The position numbers and the translations under genes are program-made. A stretch of 64,000 nt of DNA from Rodentibacter sp901420285 (GTDB taxonomy: Bacteria > Pseudomonadota > Gammaproteobacteria > Enterobacterales > Pasteurellaceae): positions 1,302,001 through 1,366,000 of the forward strand of contig NZ_CP162010.1 in NCBI RefSeq assembly GCF_041734645.1, written 5' to 3'. This document shows positions 1 through 8,517 of this stretch, one piece after another. Every line of letters starts with the position of its first letter. Positions within the stretch are counted from its first letter, which is position 1. Below the pieces are notes generated by a model. That model saw only the letters and a list, made by a program, of their open reading frames with translations, did no database searches and was not told the DNA's origin.

Positions 1-1640
1 TCGGAAGCCTGTTGTTTTTCGGTTGGGCGCTCACGCGGATCTTGAATGGATAACGCGGAGATGATGATCATCACTTCATAAACGCAACCCAAATTGACCG
101 CACTTAGAAGCATTTTGGCAAGGCGAGGATCGACCGGGAGTTGGGCAAGTTGGCGACCGATTGTCGTTAATCGACGTTTTTCACCCGATTTGGTTTGAAC
201 GGTTTCAAACGCCCCCAGCTCTTCCAATAACTTCACGCCATCTTGGATATGCCGTTTATCCGGCGCATCCACAAAAGGAAACGCTTCAATGTCATCCAAA
301 CCCAATGCCGTCATTTGCAAAATGACGGAAGCCAAATTGGTACGCAAAATTTCCGGATCGGTAAATTCCGGGCGATTGTTAAAATCCTCCTCCGAATAAA
401 GGCGAATACAAATGCCTTCACTCACTCGTCCACAACGCCCTTTCCGCTGATTGGCGGAGGCTTGGGAAATTGGCTCAATCGGCAAGCGTTGCACTTTGGT
501 GCGGTAACTATAACGAGAAATGCGCGCGGTGCCGGGGTCAATTACATATTTAATGCCCGGCACGGTGAGCGAGGTTTCCGCGACATTGGTGGCTAACACA
601 ATGCGGTTTAAGCCACTCGGATGGAAAATTTTATTTTGCTCTTGCGCAGACAAGCGGGCAAAGAGCGGTAGGATTTCCGTGTGTTTTAGATTTTGTTTTT
701 GCAAGGCTTCGGCGGTGTCGCGAATTTCCCGTTCACCGTTCATAAAAATCAAAATATCGCCGCGCCCTTCCGCTTGCAGTTCGTCCACCGCATTGAGAAT
801 ACCTTGTAGCTGATCTTGATCGTCTTCTTCCGCAACAGGACGATAACGCACTTCCACGGGATAAGTTCTGCCCGAGACTTCGATAATCGGCGCGTTATTG
901 AAATGTTTGGAAAAACGTTCCACGTCAATGGTCGCGGAAGTGATGATGAGTTTTAAATCACGACGGCATGGCAACAGCTGTTTCAGATAACCGAGAATAA
1001 AATCGTTGTTCAAGCTGCGTTCGTGGGCCTCATCGATAATCAGGCAAGAATATTGATTGAGGAAACGATCCGTTTGAATTTCAGCCAGCAAAATCCCGTC
1101 AGTCATCAACTTGATTTGGGTATTGTCACTGATTTGATCGTTAAAACGGACTTTATACCCCACTAAATCGCCAAGCTCTGTTTGCAATTCTTCGGCGATT
1201 CGAGCCGCTACCGAACGGGCCGCAATGCGGCGCGGTTGAGTGTGTCCGATTGTACCGAGATTACCTAAACCAAGTTCCAAACACATTTTCGGCAACTGAG
1301 TGGTTTTCCCCGAACCGGTTTCCCCCGCCACCACGATCACTTGATGTTCAGCAAGCAACTTTTCAATTTCAGCCTTGCGTTGGCTGACAGGCAAACCTTC
1401 GGGAAAAACAATGGGATTTTTTACCGCACTTTTACGGCTTTCTACACGTAATCTTGCTTGTTCAATTTGTTGTTCGATTTCAGCGGCAACGGCTTGCTGA
1501 GCTTCTTGGCTTTTAATCTTGCTGATGCCATGAATGCGGGCAGATAAACGGCGTTGATCCACCAGCATGATGTTATTTAATTGAGAAAAAAGGGATTGTT
1601 GTAGCGGGGTCAATTCGTGTTTTACAGTTTTGTTCTTCAT
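1..1640 (-). CDS. hrpA: ATP-dependent RNA helicase HrpA (N-terminal part, cut by window edge)
   Basis: DEAH-box RNA helicase; in E. coli it acts on mRNA and stalled ribosomes. About 546 N-terminal residues are visible and the rest lies left of base 1. Reading the minus strand shows Walker A GETGSGKTT near residue 104, DEAH near 203, SATID near 233 and the helicase motif QRKGRCGR near 398, in the order of the DEAH/RHA family. The start ATG (1638-1640) overlaps the stop of the upstream DUF423 gene in an ATGA arrangement, so the two are probably translationally coupled. Family members are about 1300 residues, so over half is missing. Identification is strong; specificity beyond HrpA cannot be tested. 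Confidence 0.93.
   Translation of the reverse strand, partial: MKNKTVKHELTPLQQSLFSQLNNIMLVDQRRLSARIHGISKIKSQEAQQAVAAEIEQQIEQARLRVESRKSAVKNPIVFPEGLPVSQRKAEIEKLLAEHQVIVVAGETGSGKTTQLPKMCLELGLGNLGTIGHTQPRRIAARSVAARIAEELQTELGDLVGYKVRFNDQISDNTQIKLMTDGILLAEIQTDRFLNQYSCLIIDEAHERSLNNDFILGYLKQLLPCRRDLKLIITSATIDVERFSKHFNNAPIIEVSGRTYPVEVRYRPVAEEDDQDQLQGILNAVDELQAEGRGDILIFMNGEREIRDTAEALQKQNLKHTEILPLFARLSAQEQNKIFHPSGLNRIVLATNVAETSLTVPGIKYVIDPGTARISRYSYRTKVQRLPIEPISQASANQRKGRCGRVSEGICIRLYSEEDFNNRPEFTDPEILRTNLASVILQMTALGLDDIEAFPFVDAPDKRHIQDGVKLLEELGAFETVQTKSGEKRRLTTIGRQLAQLPVDPRLAKMLLSAVNLGCVYEVMIIISALSIQDPRERPTEKQQAS
97..105 (-). repeat. Hin-type uptake signal core
   Basis: Exact ACCGCACTT (AAGTGCGGT on the minus strand), inside hrpA. 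Confidence 0.7.
1433..1441 (-). repeat. Hin-type uptake signal core
   Basis: Exact ACCGCACTT followed by a T/A-rich stretch, inside the 5' part of hrpA. Confidence 0.7.
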
Positions 1641-2011
1641 ACTGATTTACTTTTAAAACTCCCGTAAGCCAAGCAAAGCCAACCGACTAAAAAGAGTGTA
1701 CCGCCAACCGGCGTAATCCAGACTAAAAATTTACCGGCGCCGAAAGCAAGGGTGTATAAGCTGCCGCTGAATAATAAAATACCCAATGACCATGCAAGCA
1801 TCGCTAATCGTGCAAATTTAGCCTCATGCCAGGGGGATAAGGCAATAACCAGAACAGCAAGCGTATGGAAGATTTGATATTTTAAGCCGGTATCGATCCA
1901 GGTGAGGGCTTTCTCGTCTAAAACATGACTTAACCCATGGGCGGCAAACGCACCGAGTGCCACACAGAAAAAACCGCTCAAGGCGGCAATCAATAACCAT
2001 TTGTTTTTCAT
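1637..2011 (-). CDS. DUF423 family inner-membrane protein (YgdD-like)
   Basis: Small integral membrane protein of 124 residues, the usual size for DUF423. The N-terminus (MKNKWLLIAALSGF then GAFAAHGL) and the segments DTGLKYQIFHTLAVL and FLVGWLCLAYGSF fit the family, with about four predicted membrane spans. No biochemical function is established for the family. It follows the DUF441 gene directly and its stop overlaps the hrpA start, so the three probably form one minus-strand unit. Confidence 0.85.
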   Translation of the reverse strand: MKNKWLLIAALSGFFCVALGAFAAHGLSHVLDEKALTWIDTGLKYQIFHTLAVLVIALSPWHEAKFARLAMLAWSLGILLFSGSLYTLAFGAGKFLVWITPVGGTLFLVGWLCLAYGSFKSKSV

Positions 2012-2464
2012 TTAAAATTTTCCTATGAGTAATGCCAAAATACCTGCAGCGATAAGCGGTCCCACCGGGATGCCGCCCAGAAAAGAGACACCGATAATGG
2101 TGCCGATTACCAAGCCTGTCACCAATACCGGTTGTTCACCCATTAGCGGAACGCCTTTGCCCGCAAGCCAGGCGACCAATACACCCACTGCAATGGCAAC
2201 GAACATTTTCCAACTGACAAAGGCCGACAAGCCCGGCAGCTGAATTTTGCCGGAAACCAAGGGGCTCAAAACGCCAATCGTTAAAATCACGATACCAATA
2301 CTCAAGCCGTATTTTTCCAAATAGGGAATATATTGAGCGAGAAACGTCTGCTGCATGATCAGTAACACAGCAGCAGAAATGGTGATGGCGCTATTGTGGC
2401 TGAGTAGCCCGAGCATGATCAGAACCACCAATAACAAGGCGATCATATTCAGTTGCAATGACAT
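2012..2464 (-). CDS. DUF441 family inner-membrane protein (YeaL-like)
   Basis: Hydrophobic 150-residue protein with about four membrane helices. Characteristic stretches are EKYGLSIGIVILTIGVLSPL, AIAVGVLVAWLAGKGVPLM and a C-terminal GIPVGPLIAAGILALLIGKF, which match the YeaL/DUF441 pattern. Function unknown. It abuts the DUF423 gene without a gap (last base 2012, next start 2011) and is first of the minus-strand group leading to hrpA. Confidence 0.86.
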   Translation of the reverse strand: MSLQLNMIALLLVVLIMLGLLSHNSAITISAAVLLIMQQTFLAQYIPYLEKYGLSIGIVILTIGVLSPLVSGKIQLPGLSAFVSWKMFVAIAVGVLVAWLAGKGVPLMGEQPVLVTGLVIGTIIGVSFLGGIPVGPLIAAGILALLIGKF

Positions 2465-2804
2465 AAAAAGCCTTAAAGTACAGCCATAAAAATGACGATT
2501 TTGAGAATTAAAGTGCGTTAAATTATAGCAATTTATGCCTTTTCTGTGTTTTTTATTTAATAGAAAAAAGCTAGAATAACAGCGTTACGGTACAAGCGCA
2601 CAAAACAATTGACGAACATATCTAACCATGAATCAAGCGGAATTTAGCATCAGTTTACAGCACCGCATTGAAACCGTTTCCAATGCGGTGCCGTGGCGAC
2701 ACCCTAATAAACGCCGAAATAATTTCGTAATCATAACTTCAGCCTTGCACAATCACTAAATTTCGTTGAAAAAGACAAATTCACTTATCTTTTATAGGTT
2801 TCCA
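2465..2804. other. Divergent intergenic region between the DUF441 gene and kefC
   Basis: 340 bases between divergent genes, A/T-rich around 2510-2580. It holds one inverted pair of the 12-mer (2659-2692) and presumably both promoters. I see no further gene or known operator. Confidence 0.5.
2659..2692. repeat. Inverted 12-mer pair (AGCACCGCATTG family)
   Basis: Left arm AGCACCGCATTG, right arm CAATGCGGTGCC; the arms extend inward with GAAAC/GTTTC. Unlike most copies it lies between two divergent genes, so it cannot be a 3'-end terminator for either. Confidence 0.85.
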
Positions 2805-4709
2805 ATGTCGAATGTTATCAGCCCCGAATTAATCAAAACCGTCGTATTGCTTGCCACCAGCGTGACCATCGTGCCGCTTTTCAAACGTCTAGGGCTTGGT
2901 AGCGTATTAGGTTATTTGGTTGCCGGCTGTTTAATCGGGCCTTTCGTATTCGGTGTGATTGAAGATCCCTCTTCTGTGGTTCACATGGCAGAATTAGGTG
3001 TGGTGATGTTCTTATTTATCATCGGACTTGAAATGCACCCCGAACGCTTATGGGCAATGCGCAAAGCAATTTTCGGTCGAGGCTTGCTGCAAGTCGGTCT
3101 GTGCGGCACGCTACTCACCCTTGCCGGTATCTATGTTTTAGATTTATCGAAGGAAGTGGCATTTATTGCGGGAATGGGTTTCACACTTTCGTCCACCGCT
3201 ATCGTTATGCAAGTGTTGGAAGAACGAGGCATTAGCAATACTCCGAAAGGCCAACGGGTCATTTCCACGTTGATTTTTGAAGATCTCTCCATCGTGCCGT
3301 TATTAGCCTCTATTGCTTTTTTAATGCCGGAAACCAAACACATTGAACACAATACAAACTGGACGTCTATCGGCATTGCGCTTTCTGCTGTGATTGGTTT
3401 AATTGTTGCCGGTAAATGGTTGATGAACCCAATTTTCCGTTTAATTTCCAAAGTACATATTCGCGAAATGATGACCGCCGCGGCTTTGCTTGTAGTACTG
3501 GGCGCTGCATTAGCAATGGAAGCCGGTGGACTTTCCATGGCAATGGGCGCTTTCGTCGCCGGCGTGATGCTGTCGGAGTCAGCTTTCCGCCATCAATTAG
3601 AAGCCGATATTGAGCCTTTCCGAGGTTTGTTGCTCGGTTTATTCTTTATGGGCGTTGGCATGTCGCTAGATTTAAGTCTTGTGTTCCATCATGCGTTTTG
3701 GTTGCTTGGTATCGTATGTATTTATGTGATTGGCAAAGCCATTTCCATTTATCTGGTCGCACGCTTAACAAGATTAAGTCGTCCCGAATCTATCGGTCGC
3801 ATGGCCATGATGGCGCATGGTGGTGAATTTGCTTTCGTCTTATTCTCCGCCGCATTAGCTGCCGGCGTGTTAAATAAAGAGCAAAGCGCAGCCCTTACCG
3901 CCGCGGTGATCATTTCAATGCTTTTCTCACCGTTAATTACTTTAGCTGTGCGCAAAATTCTCCAACGTCGAGCCGTTAAAAACCCTACGACGGAAGATAT
4001 CTCGGATCTTGATTCGATAACGAATTTAGAAGATTCCGTTTTGGTATTAGGTTTCGGACGTTTCAGCCAAATCGTATGCCAAACCCTACTTGTCCGAGGT
4101 ATTAACGTATCAGTTATTGATCGTAATATTGAAAATATCCGTGCCGCCGCGAAGTTCGGTTTTAAAGTATATTATGGTGACGGTGTGCGCTTAGACGTGT
4201 TACACGCCGCCGGTATTAATAAAGCTAAATGCATAGTAATCGGAATTAACGATACCGACCGCATTGAAAGCATTGTAACGCAACTTAAGCATGCTTATCC
4301 GGATTTGCCGATTTTAACTCGTACTTATGATCGCCAAACTACCGTTAATTTAATCAAACAAGATGTAGACTATATCGTTCGCGAAACCTTTGAATCCGCA
4401 CTAACCCTTGGCCACGCCACTTTAATGCGCCTAGGCGTCAACAAAATGGAAGCTGATGAAGTGATTACCGAAGTTCGTCGTCTTGATCAAGAACGCTTAA
4501 ACGAAGAAGTGTTACATGGATTCTCAATGGATATCGTTCGTCGTTATTGGACACCGCAACCTTTTATTAAACCGCATCTAAATGCCGAAGCCTTAAATGA
4601 TGAAGCGGCTGAAATTCTGGCAAATGATGAAGAACAAAAAAGCCAGAAACAAAAGAGCCAAGAAATAAACGAACCTCGCTTAGAAGAAGAAAATAAACAA
4701 GATTCGTAA
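2805..4709 (+). CDS. kefC: Glutathione-regulated K+/H+ antiporter, KefB/KefC type
   Basis: Inner-membrane potassium efflux by cation:proton exchange, protecting against electrophiles. The N-terminal Na+/H+ exchanger-type domain (about residues 1-380) has repeated helices and the family stretches GLSMAMGAFVAGVMLSES and HGGEFAFVLF. A cytoplasmic RCK nucleotide-binding domain begins near residue 408 with VLGFGRFSQIV and ends with the KefB-like RETFESALTLGHATL. The ATG at 2805 is preferred over an upstream in-frame TTG at 2766 because an AGG lies 7 bases before it; this gives 634 residues. The charged tail (DEEQKSQKQKSQ) is low complexity. KefB and KefC are hard to separate by eye. Confidence 0.85.
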   Translation: MSNVISPELIKTVVLLATSVTIVPLFKRLGLGSVLGYLVAGCLIGPFVFGVIEDPSSVVHMAELGVVMFLFIIGLEMHPERLWAMRKAIFGRGLLQVGLCGTLLTLAGIYVLDLSKEVAFIAGMGFTLSSTAIVMQVLEERGISNTPKGQRVISTLIFEDLSIVPLLASIAFLMPETKHIEHNTNWTSIGIALSAVIGLIVAGKWLMNPIFRLISKVHIREMMTAAALLVVLGAALAMEAGGLSMAMGAFVAGVMLSESAFRHQLEADIEPFRGLLLGLFFMGVGMSLDLSLVFHHAFWLLGIVCIYVIGKAISIYLVARLTRLSRPESIGRMAMMAHGGEFAFVLFSAALAAGVLNKEQSAALTAAVIISMLFSPLITLAVRKILQRRAVKNPTTEDISDLDSITNLEDSVLVLGFGRFSQIVCQTLLVRGINVSVIDRNIENIRAAAKFGFKVYYGDGVRLDVLHAAGINKAKCIVIGINDTDRIESIVTQLKHAYPDLPILTRTYDRQTTVNLIKQDVDYIVRETFESALTLGHATLMRLGVNKMEADEVITEVRRLDQERLNEEVLHGFSMDIVRRYWTPQPFIKPHLNAEALNDEAAEILANDEEQKSQKQKSQEINEPRLEEENKQDS

Positions 4710-4772
4710 GTTCTTCCCCGCCAATAATGCTAACAAGCAACCCGTCTAGCGAACAATATAAATAACTGTCAC

Positions 4773-4799
4773 TTCTCGGATGATTTAATTATCCGAGAA
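4773..4799. terminator. Bidirectional terminator-like hairpin, kefC/recN
   Basis: Arms TTCTCGGAT and ATCCGAGAA (9 bp) around a 9-base loop, between convergent kefC and recN. Confidence 0.65.
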
Positions 4800-4803
4800 A
4801 TTA

Positions 4804-6480
4804 TTAAATAACCGACTCCAACATTTCTCTTGCATTGGCTAATGCCAACTCCGTAATTTGACTACCGCCAAGTAAACGTGCCAATGCAGGAACGCGTTCC
4901 TCTTGTGAAAGAGCAGTCATTTTTGTCTCAGTTTTTTTATCAATGATAAATTTTTCAACGTTGAATTGATTATGTCCGCAGCATGCAACTTGCGGTAAAT
5001 GCGTTACGCACAGCACTTGACGTTTATCACCTAATTGGCGTAGCAATTTACCCACAACGCTCGCCGTAGAGCCACTAATCCCTACATCTACTTCATCGAA
5101 AATTAATGTTGGAATAGCGGATTGATCCGAAGTTAACACTTGAATAGCCAATGAAATACGAGAAAGTTCACCGCCGGACGCCACTTTTGCTAACGGCTGA
5201 GCGGGTTGTCCCAAGTTACTGCGTAAAGTAAACAGCACCGCATCCACGCCATTTGCGGATACATTGTCATTATCGGCATCGACTTCTATATAAAATTCCG
5301 CATTTTCCATAGCAAGTTGCTTAATGTATTTAGTGACCTGCTGCGCCAGTTTATCCGCCGCCTTCTTACGACTTGCGCTTAATGCGGTTGCCGTCGCTAA
5401 CATTTGAGTAAAAGCCACTTTTTCTTGAGCGATCAAGGTCTCTTCACTTTCGGAAAAATCGACAAGCGTCGCCAATTCCGCTTTTAATTTGTGATGGCAT
5501 TCAACCAAATCTTGCGGTTTAACATTATGCTTTTTGGCAAGCTGTAAAGCCTGTCCCATGCGTTGTTCGATTTCTTGTAATAACATCGGATCTTGTTCGA
5601 TACCGGAAGATAAATTCTGTATCTCATTTGTTGCTTCTTGCACTTGAATTAATGCGTCATTAAGAAGGGCTTGCGCTCCTGCATAATGTGGATCAAGCTC
5701 TACAAGCTCATTAATATATTGCGTTGCACGATATAGCATCGTGTCGACATTAACCGTTTCATTTTCGCTTAGAATCTGCAATGCCGATTGCGAAAGCTGG
5801 GTTAACTGCTCGCTATTGGATAAACGACGCTGATCTTCTTCCAATTCAAGATATTCATTCGGACGTAAATTAAATTCGTCTAACTCTTCCACTTGATACT
5901 GTAAAAGCTGTTTCTTTGCTTCATTCTCAGTCACTTTTTGTCGGAAAGTTTTGACTTGGGTTTGAAGATTTCTCCATGCGCGATAATCTTCACGCATTTG
6001 ATTTAACAAGTCTGAATGCTGCGCGAAGCTATCGACGAGTTGAAGTTGATAGTCGTTTTTGAGTAATAACTGAGAGGCGTGCTGCCCGTTAATGTGGATA
6101 AGGTATTGCCCAATTTCTTTAAGTTGCGCGGCAGAAACAGGCGTACTATTAATAAAAGCTTTCGAACGGCCATCCGCGTTAATCAGGCGGCGTAAAATAC
6201 AGTCAGAAGGATTATCGGGATCTTGCAATTCTTGCTCTTGCAACCACTGGTAAGCGGGATTATGCGGCTCAATATAAAAACTCGCACAAATTTCCGCGCG
6301 CTCCTGCCCATCCCTTACCATTGAGCTTTCAACACGTTGTCCTAAACATAATCCCAACGCATCAATCGCAATAGATTTCCCCGCGCCGGTTTCACCTGTG
6401 ATCACCGACATTCCTTTAGCAAGTTCAATTTCCAATTGGCGGACAATGGCAAAATTATTAATGGTAAGTTGAGTAAGCAT
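4804..6480 (-). CDS. recN: DNA repair protein RecN
   Basis: SMC-like ATPase in recombinational repair of double-strand breaks. The 558-residue protein has the split ABC layout of RecN: Walker A GETGAGKS at residues 30-37, a long central coiled-coil region rich in Q, E and L (about 150-370), signature LASGGELSRISLA near 430 and Walker B LIFDEVDVGIS near 457. Length matches the family. An upstream LexA box pair indicates SOS induction, as in E. coli. It ends 5 bases before the shared terminator hairpin with kefC. Confidence 0.96.
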   Translation of the reverse strand: MLTQLTINNFAIVRQLEIELAKGMSVITGETGAGKSIAIDALGLCLGQRVESSMVRDGQERAEICASFYIEPHNPAYQWLQEQELQDPDNPSDCILRRLINADGRSKAFINSTPVSAAQLKEIGQYLIHINGQHASQLLLKNDYQLQLVDSFAQHSDLLNQMREDYRAWRNLQTQVKTFRQKVTENEAKKQLLQYQVEELDEFNLRPNEYLELEEDQRRLSNSEQLTQLSQSALQILSENETVNVDTMLYRATQYINELVELDPHYAGAQALLNDALIQVQEATNEIQNLSSGIEQDPMLLQEIEQRMGQALQLAKKHNVKPQDLVECHHKLKAELATLVDFSESEETLIAQEKVAFTQMLATATALSASRKKAADKLAQQVTKYIKQLAMENAEFYIEVDADNDNVSANGVDAVLFTLRSNLGQPAQPLAKVASGGELSRISLAIQVLTSDQSAIPTLIFDEVDVGISGSTASVVGKLLRQLGDKRQVLCVTHLPQVACCGHNQFNVEKFIIDKKTETKMTALSQEERVPALARLLGGSQITELALANAREMLESVI

Positions 6481-6496
6481 AAAAAATCCTTTATTA

Positions 6497-6512
6497 CTGT
6501 ATATTTTTATAT
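6497..6512. promoter_or_regulatory. Degenerate second LexA-like site upstream of recN
   Basis: CTGTATATTTTTATAT has a good left half-site, but the right half is TAT instead of CAG. It lies 21 bases from the strong site, a layout seen at multi-site recN promoters. Confidence 0.4.
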
Positions 6513-6517
6513 TAATA

Positions 6518-6533
6518 CTGATTTCATATACAG
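6518..6533. promoter_or_regulatory. LexA (SOS) box upstream of recN
   Basis: CTGATTTCATATACAG fits CTG-N10-CAG exactly with an A/T-rich centre, 38 bases before the recN start. Confidence 0.8.
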
Positions 6534-6554
6534 TAAAGTATTTTTTATGATTTA

Positions 6555-7445
6555 TCAGAAATTTTTTAACCAGCCTAATTTGGCACTTAACACATTGTAA
6601 TAATTGTAGGTTTTGAGATGAAGTAAGCGCAACTTATCCATGCTTTTTTCGATATGCACAACATCGTCGGGCGAGAAACTTAAAGCAATTTGGCTATCGC
6701 AGCCCACTTCTAGTTGAGAGGTATTGTGTTCGGCAAAACGGATAGAAATTTTACTGTCGCCATCCACAACCAAAGGACGAGAAGAAAGTGTATGAGGAAA
6801 CATCGGCACCAAAGCGATGGCGTTCAAATTCGGCGTTAAAATCGGCCCACCGGCAGAAAGAGAATAGGCGGTAGACCCCGTTGGCGTAGCCACAATTAGC
6901 CCATCGGAACGCTGCGAAAATGCGAGTTTATCGTTAATATACACATGGAAATCAATCATATGTGCGATTTTTGCCGGATGAATTACCGCTTCGTTGATGG
7001 CAATGCCTTGTGCAATAATTTCATTGTTTCGCTCGATTTTCGCTTCCAACAGAAAACGTTCTTCCACGAAAAACTCTCCGCGCTCAAGACAAGCTTCAAG
7101 CTGCGCATAAGCATTTTTCGGATCAATATCCGTCAAAAAACCAAGATTACCTCGATTAATGCCGACGAGCGGAATATTGTATTTGGCCAGAATGCGAGCG
7201 CGCCCAAGCATATTTCCGTCGCCCCCGATCACAATCACAAGTTGCGCCCGTTGCCCGATGTCATCTAGCGTTGCCAATGCGGTGCTTGGGAGTTCAAGCG
7301 TTTCCGTGCCCTCTTTTTCCACCAGCACTTGATAACCGCGCTCGGTCAGCCAGTGATACACATTCTTATGCATTTGCAAATTCACATCGTTACGCGGTTT
7401 TCCCGCCAGTCCAATGGTTTTAAAGGAATGATATAACTCGTTCAT
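6555..7445 (-). CDS. nadK: NAD kinase
   Basis: Phosphorylates NAD to NADP in the cytoplasm. The GGDG motif (VIGGDGNMLGRAR) is near residue 70, followed by NRGNLGFLTDI near 95 and the NAD-binding segment TPTGSTAYSLSAGGPIL. The start MNELYHSF at 7445 gives 296 residues, normal for NadK. An in-frame ATG at 7496 would add 17 residues but runs through the likely grpE heat-shock promoter and lacks a ribosome site, so it is less likely. Codons 54-57 or so carry one 12-mer copy, read as STAL (7275-7286). It is divergent from grpE. Confidence 0.94.
   Translation of the reverse strand: MNELYHSFKTIGLAGKPRNDVNLQMHKNVYHWLTERGYQVLVEKEGTETLELPSTALATLDDIGQRAQLVIVIGGDGNMLGRARILAKYNIPLVGINRGNLGFLTDIDPKNAYAQLEACLERGEFFVEERFLLEAKIERNNEIIAQGIAINEAVIHPAKIAHMIDFHVYINDKLAFSQRSDGLIVATPTGSTAYSLSAGGPILTPNLNAIALVPMFPHTLSSRPLVVDGDSKISIRFAEHNTSQLEVGCDSQIALSFSPDDVVHIEKSMDKLRLLHLKTYNYYNVLSAKLGWLKNF
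7275..7286 (-). repeat. 12-mer copy inside nadK
   Basis: Exact CAATGCGGTGCT; the gene reads AGC ACC GCA TTG, encoding STAL in ELPSTALATL. Confidence 0.85.
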
Positions 7446-7473
7446 CTTTGTAAAATAAGCGGGATTCCGCCGC

Positions 7474-7499
7474 CTTGAATTCAAAATTTTCGCCATTAT
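7474..7499 (+). promoter_or_regulatory. Candidate sigma-32 (heat shock) promoter of grpE
   Basis: CTTGAA, an 11-base spacer, then CGCCATTAT, close to CTTGAAA-N11-16-CCCCATNT. It lies about 60 bases before the grpE ATG, as expected for a heat-shock co-chaperone. Confidence 0.55.
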
Positions 7500-7559
7500 A
7501 TTACAGAGCAGTTTAGTTTTGCTAAATTGCCGCCAATTTTTAAATTAATGGAGAACAAA

Positions 7560-8138
7560 ATGTCTGAACAAGAGCAAAAAACGAACGTAAATGAAAAAGC
7601 TGTTGAAGAAATTCAGCAAGAAAATGAGCCACAATCGGCGGATCCGTTAGAAGAAGCTATTGCGCGGGTTCAAGAATTAGAAGAACAACTTAAAGCGCAA
7701 GTGGAAGAAACCGCTAAAAAAGAGCAAGATTTGCTACTTCGCACGCGTGCGGAAATCGACAATATTCGTCGTCGTACTGAACAAGACATAGAAAAAGCCC
7801 ACAAATTCGCTTTAGAAAAATTCTCGAAAGATATTTTAAATACCATCGACAATTTAGAACGCGCCCTTGCGACCCCGGCGAATACTGAAGACGAAAGTGT
7901 AAAAGCATTATTTGACGGCGTGCAGCTGACTTTAAAAGAATTGCTTTCCACCGTAGCCCATTTTGGAGTGGAACCAGTCGGTGCGGTAGGCGAAATCTTT
8001 AATCCTGATTTGCACCAAGCGATTTCCATGCAACCGGCGGAAGGCGTCGAATCCAATCATATTACCGCCGTTTTGCAAAAAGGCTACATTTTGAACGGTC
8101 GCGTAATTCGTCCGGCGATGGTAATGGTTGCAGCATAA
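7560..8138 (+). CDS. grpE: Nucleotide exchange factor GrpE
   Basis: Co-chaperone that releases ADP from DnaK. The 192-residue product has an acidic, disordered N-terminus, a long coiled-coil helix (about residues 35-95, with RTRAEIDNIRRRTEQDIEKA) and a C-terminal beta domain ending in NGRVIRPAMVMVA, the classic GrpE signature. The ATG at 7560 has GGAG 7 bases upstream; an earlier in-frame codon at 7527 lacks this. It is monocistronic with a sigma-32-like promoter and a downstream 12-mer hairpin. Confidence 0.96.
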   Translation: MSEQEQKTNVNEKAVEEIQQENEPQSADPLEEAIARVQELEEQLKAQVEETAKKEQDLLLRTRAEIDNIRRRTEQDIEKAHKFALEKFSKDILNTIDNLERALATPANTEDESVKALFDGVQLTLKELLSTVAHFGVEPVGAVGEIFNPDLHQAISMQPAEGVESNHITAVLQKGYILNGRVIRPAMVMVAA

Positions 8139-8202
8139 TACCGAACAAAGCCGGTCAATTTTTTCAAAATTAAAGCGTTATAAAAAGCGAAATTACCCTC
8201 AC

Positions 8203-8246
8203 AAAATAGCACCGCATTGGAGCCCATTCCAATGCGGTGCTATTTT
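8203..8246 (+). repeat. 12-mer inverted pair, terminator-like hairpin after grpE
   Basis: Perfect 19-bp arms (AAAATAGCACCGCATTGGA / TCCAATGCGGTGCTATTTT) around a 6-base loop. A-run before and T-run after give the form of a bidirectional intrinsic terminator. Confidence 0.88.
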
Positions 8247-8337
8247 ATGAGGCCGATTTATGTGTCAACTCAGCAATTGTTCCATGCATTCGCGCCATGA
8301 CACTAAATTTTCAACTTTCTTTATTTTCATAAAAACC

Positions 8338-8351
8338 TTGATCAAGATCAC
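8338..8351. promoter_or_regulatory. Candidate FNR site upstream of nrdD
   Basis: TTGATCAAGATCAC matches TTGAT-N4-ATCAA at 9 of 10 positions. FNR activation of nrdD is known in E. coli. Confidence 0.5.
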
Positions 8352-8368
8352 AAAAATAATATTTTATT

Positions 8369-8383
8369 TGAGATTAATTCTCA
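8369..8383. promoter_or_regulatory. Fur-box-like palindrome upstream of nrdD
   Basis: TGAGATTAATTCTCA fits the 7-1-7 Fur pattern TGANAATNATTNTCA with one mismatch. A/T-rich context makes chance matches possible. Confidence 0.35.
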
Positions 8384-8453
8384 TCAATAAATTTTACTCC
8401 CATCAATAATATCAATCATCCAGCCTTATTTTCATCTTAAAATCATCACAAAA

Positions 8454-8469
8454 ACACTACATATTGTGT
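8454..8469. promoter_or_regulatory. NrdR box 1 upstream of nrdD
   Basis: ACACTACATATTGTGT matches the NrdR consensus acaCwAtATaTwGtgt at 15 of 16 positions. Confidence 0.8.
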
Positions 8470-8485
8470 GTTGATTATTCATTTT

Positions 8486-8501
8486 GATCTATATATAGTG
8501 T
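8486..8501. promoter_or_regulatory. NrdR box 2 upstream of nrdD
   Basis: GATCTATATATAGTGT matches at 13 of 16 positions and begins 32 bases after box 1, the usual spacing of paired NrdR boxes. Confidence 0.75.
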
Positions 8502-8517
8502 TTGCCATATTTCAAAA

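Noticed and set aside
243..813. Two plus-strand open frames of 117 and 97 codons
   Set aside because: They lie opposite the conserved HrpA frame, lack ribosome sites and have no family features.
3131..3538. Minus-strand frame of 135 codons inside kefC
   Set aside because: Antisense shadow of a well-conserved membrane domain.
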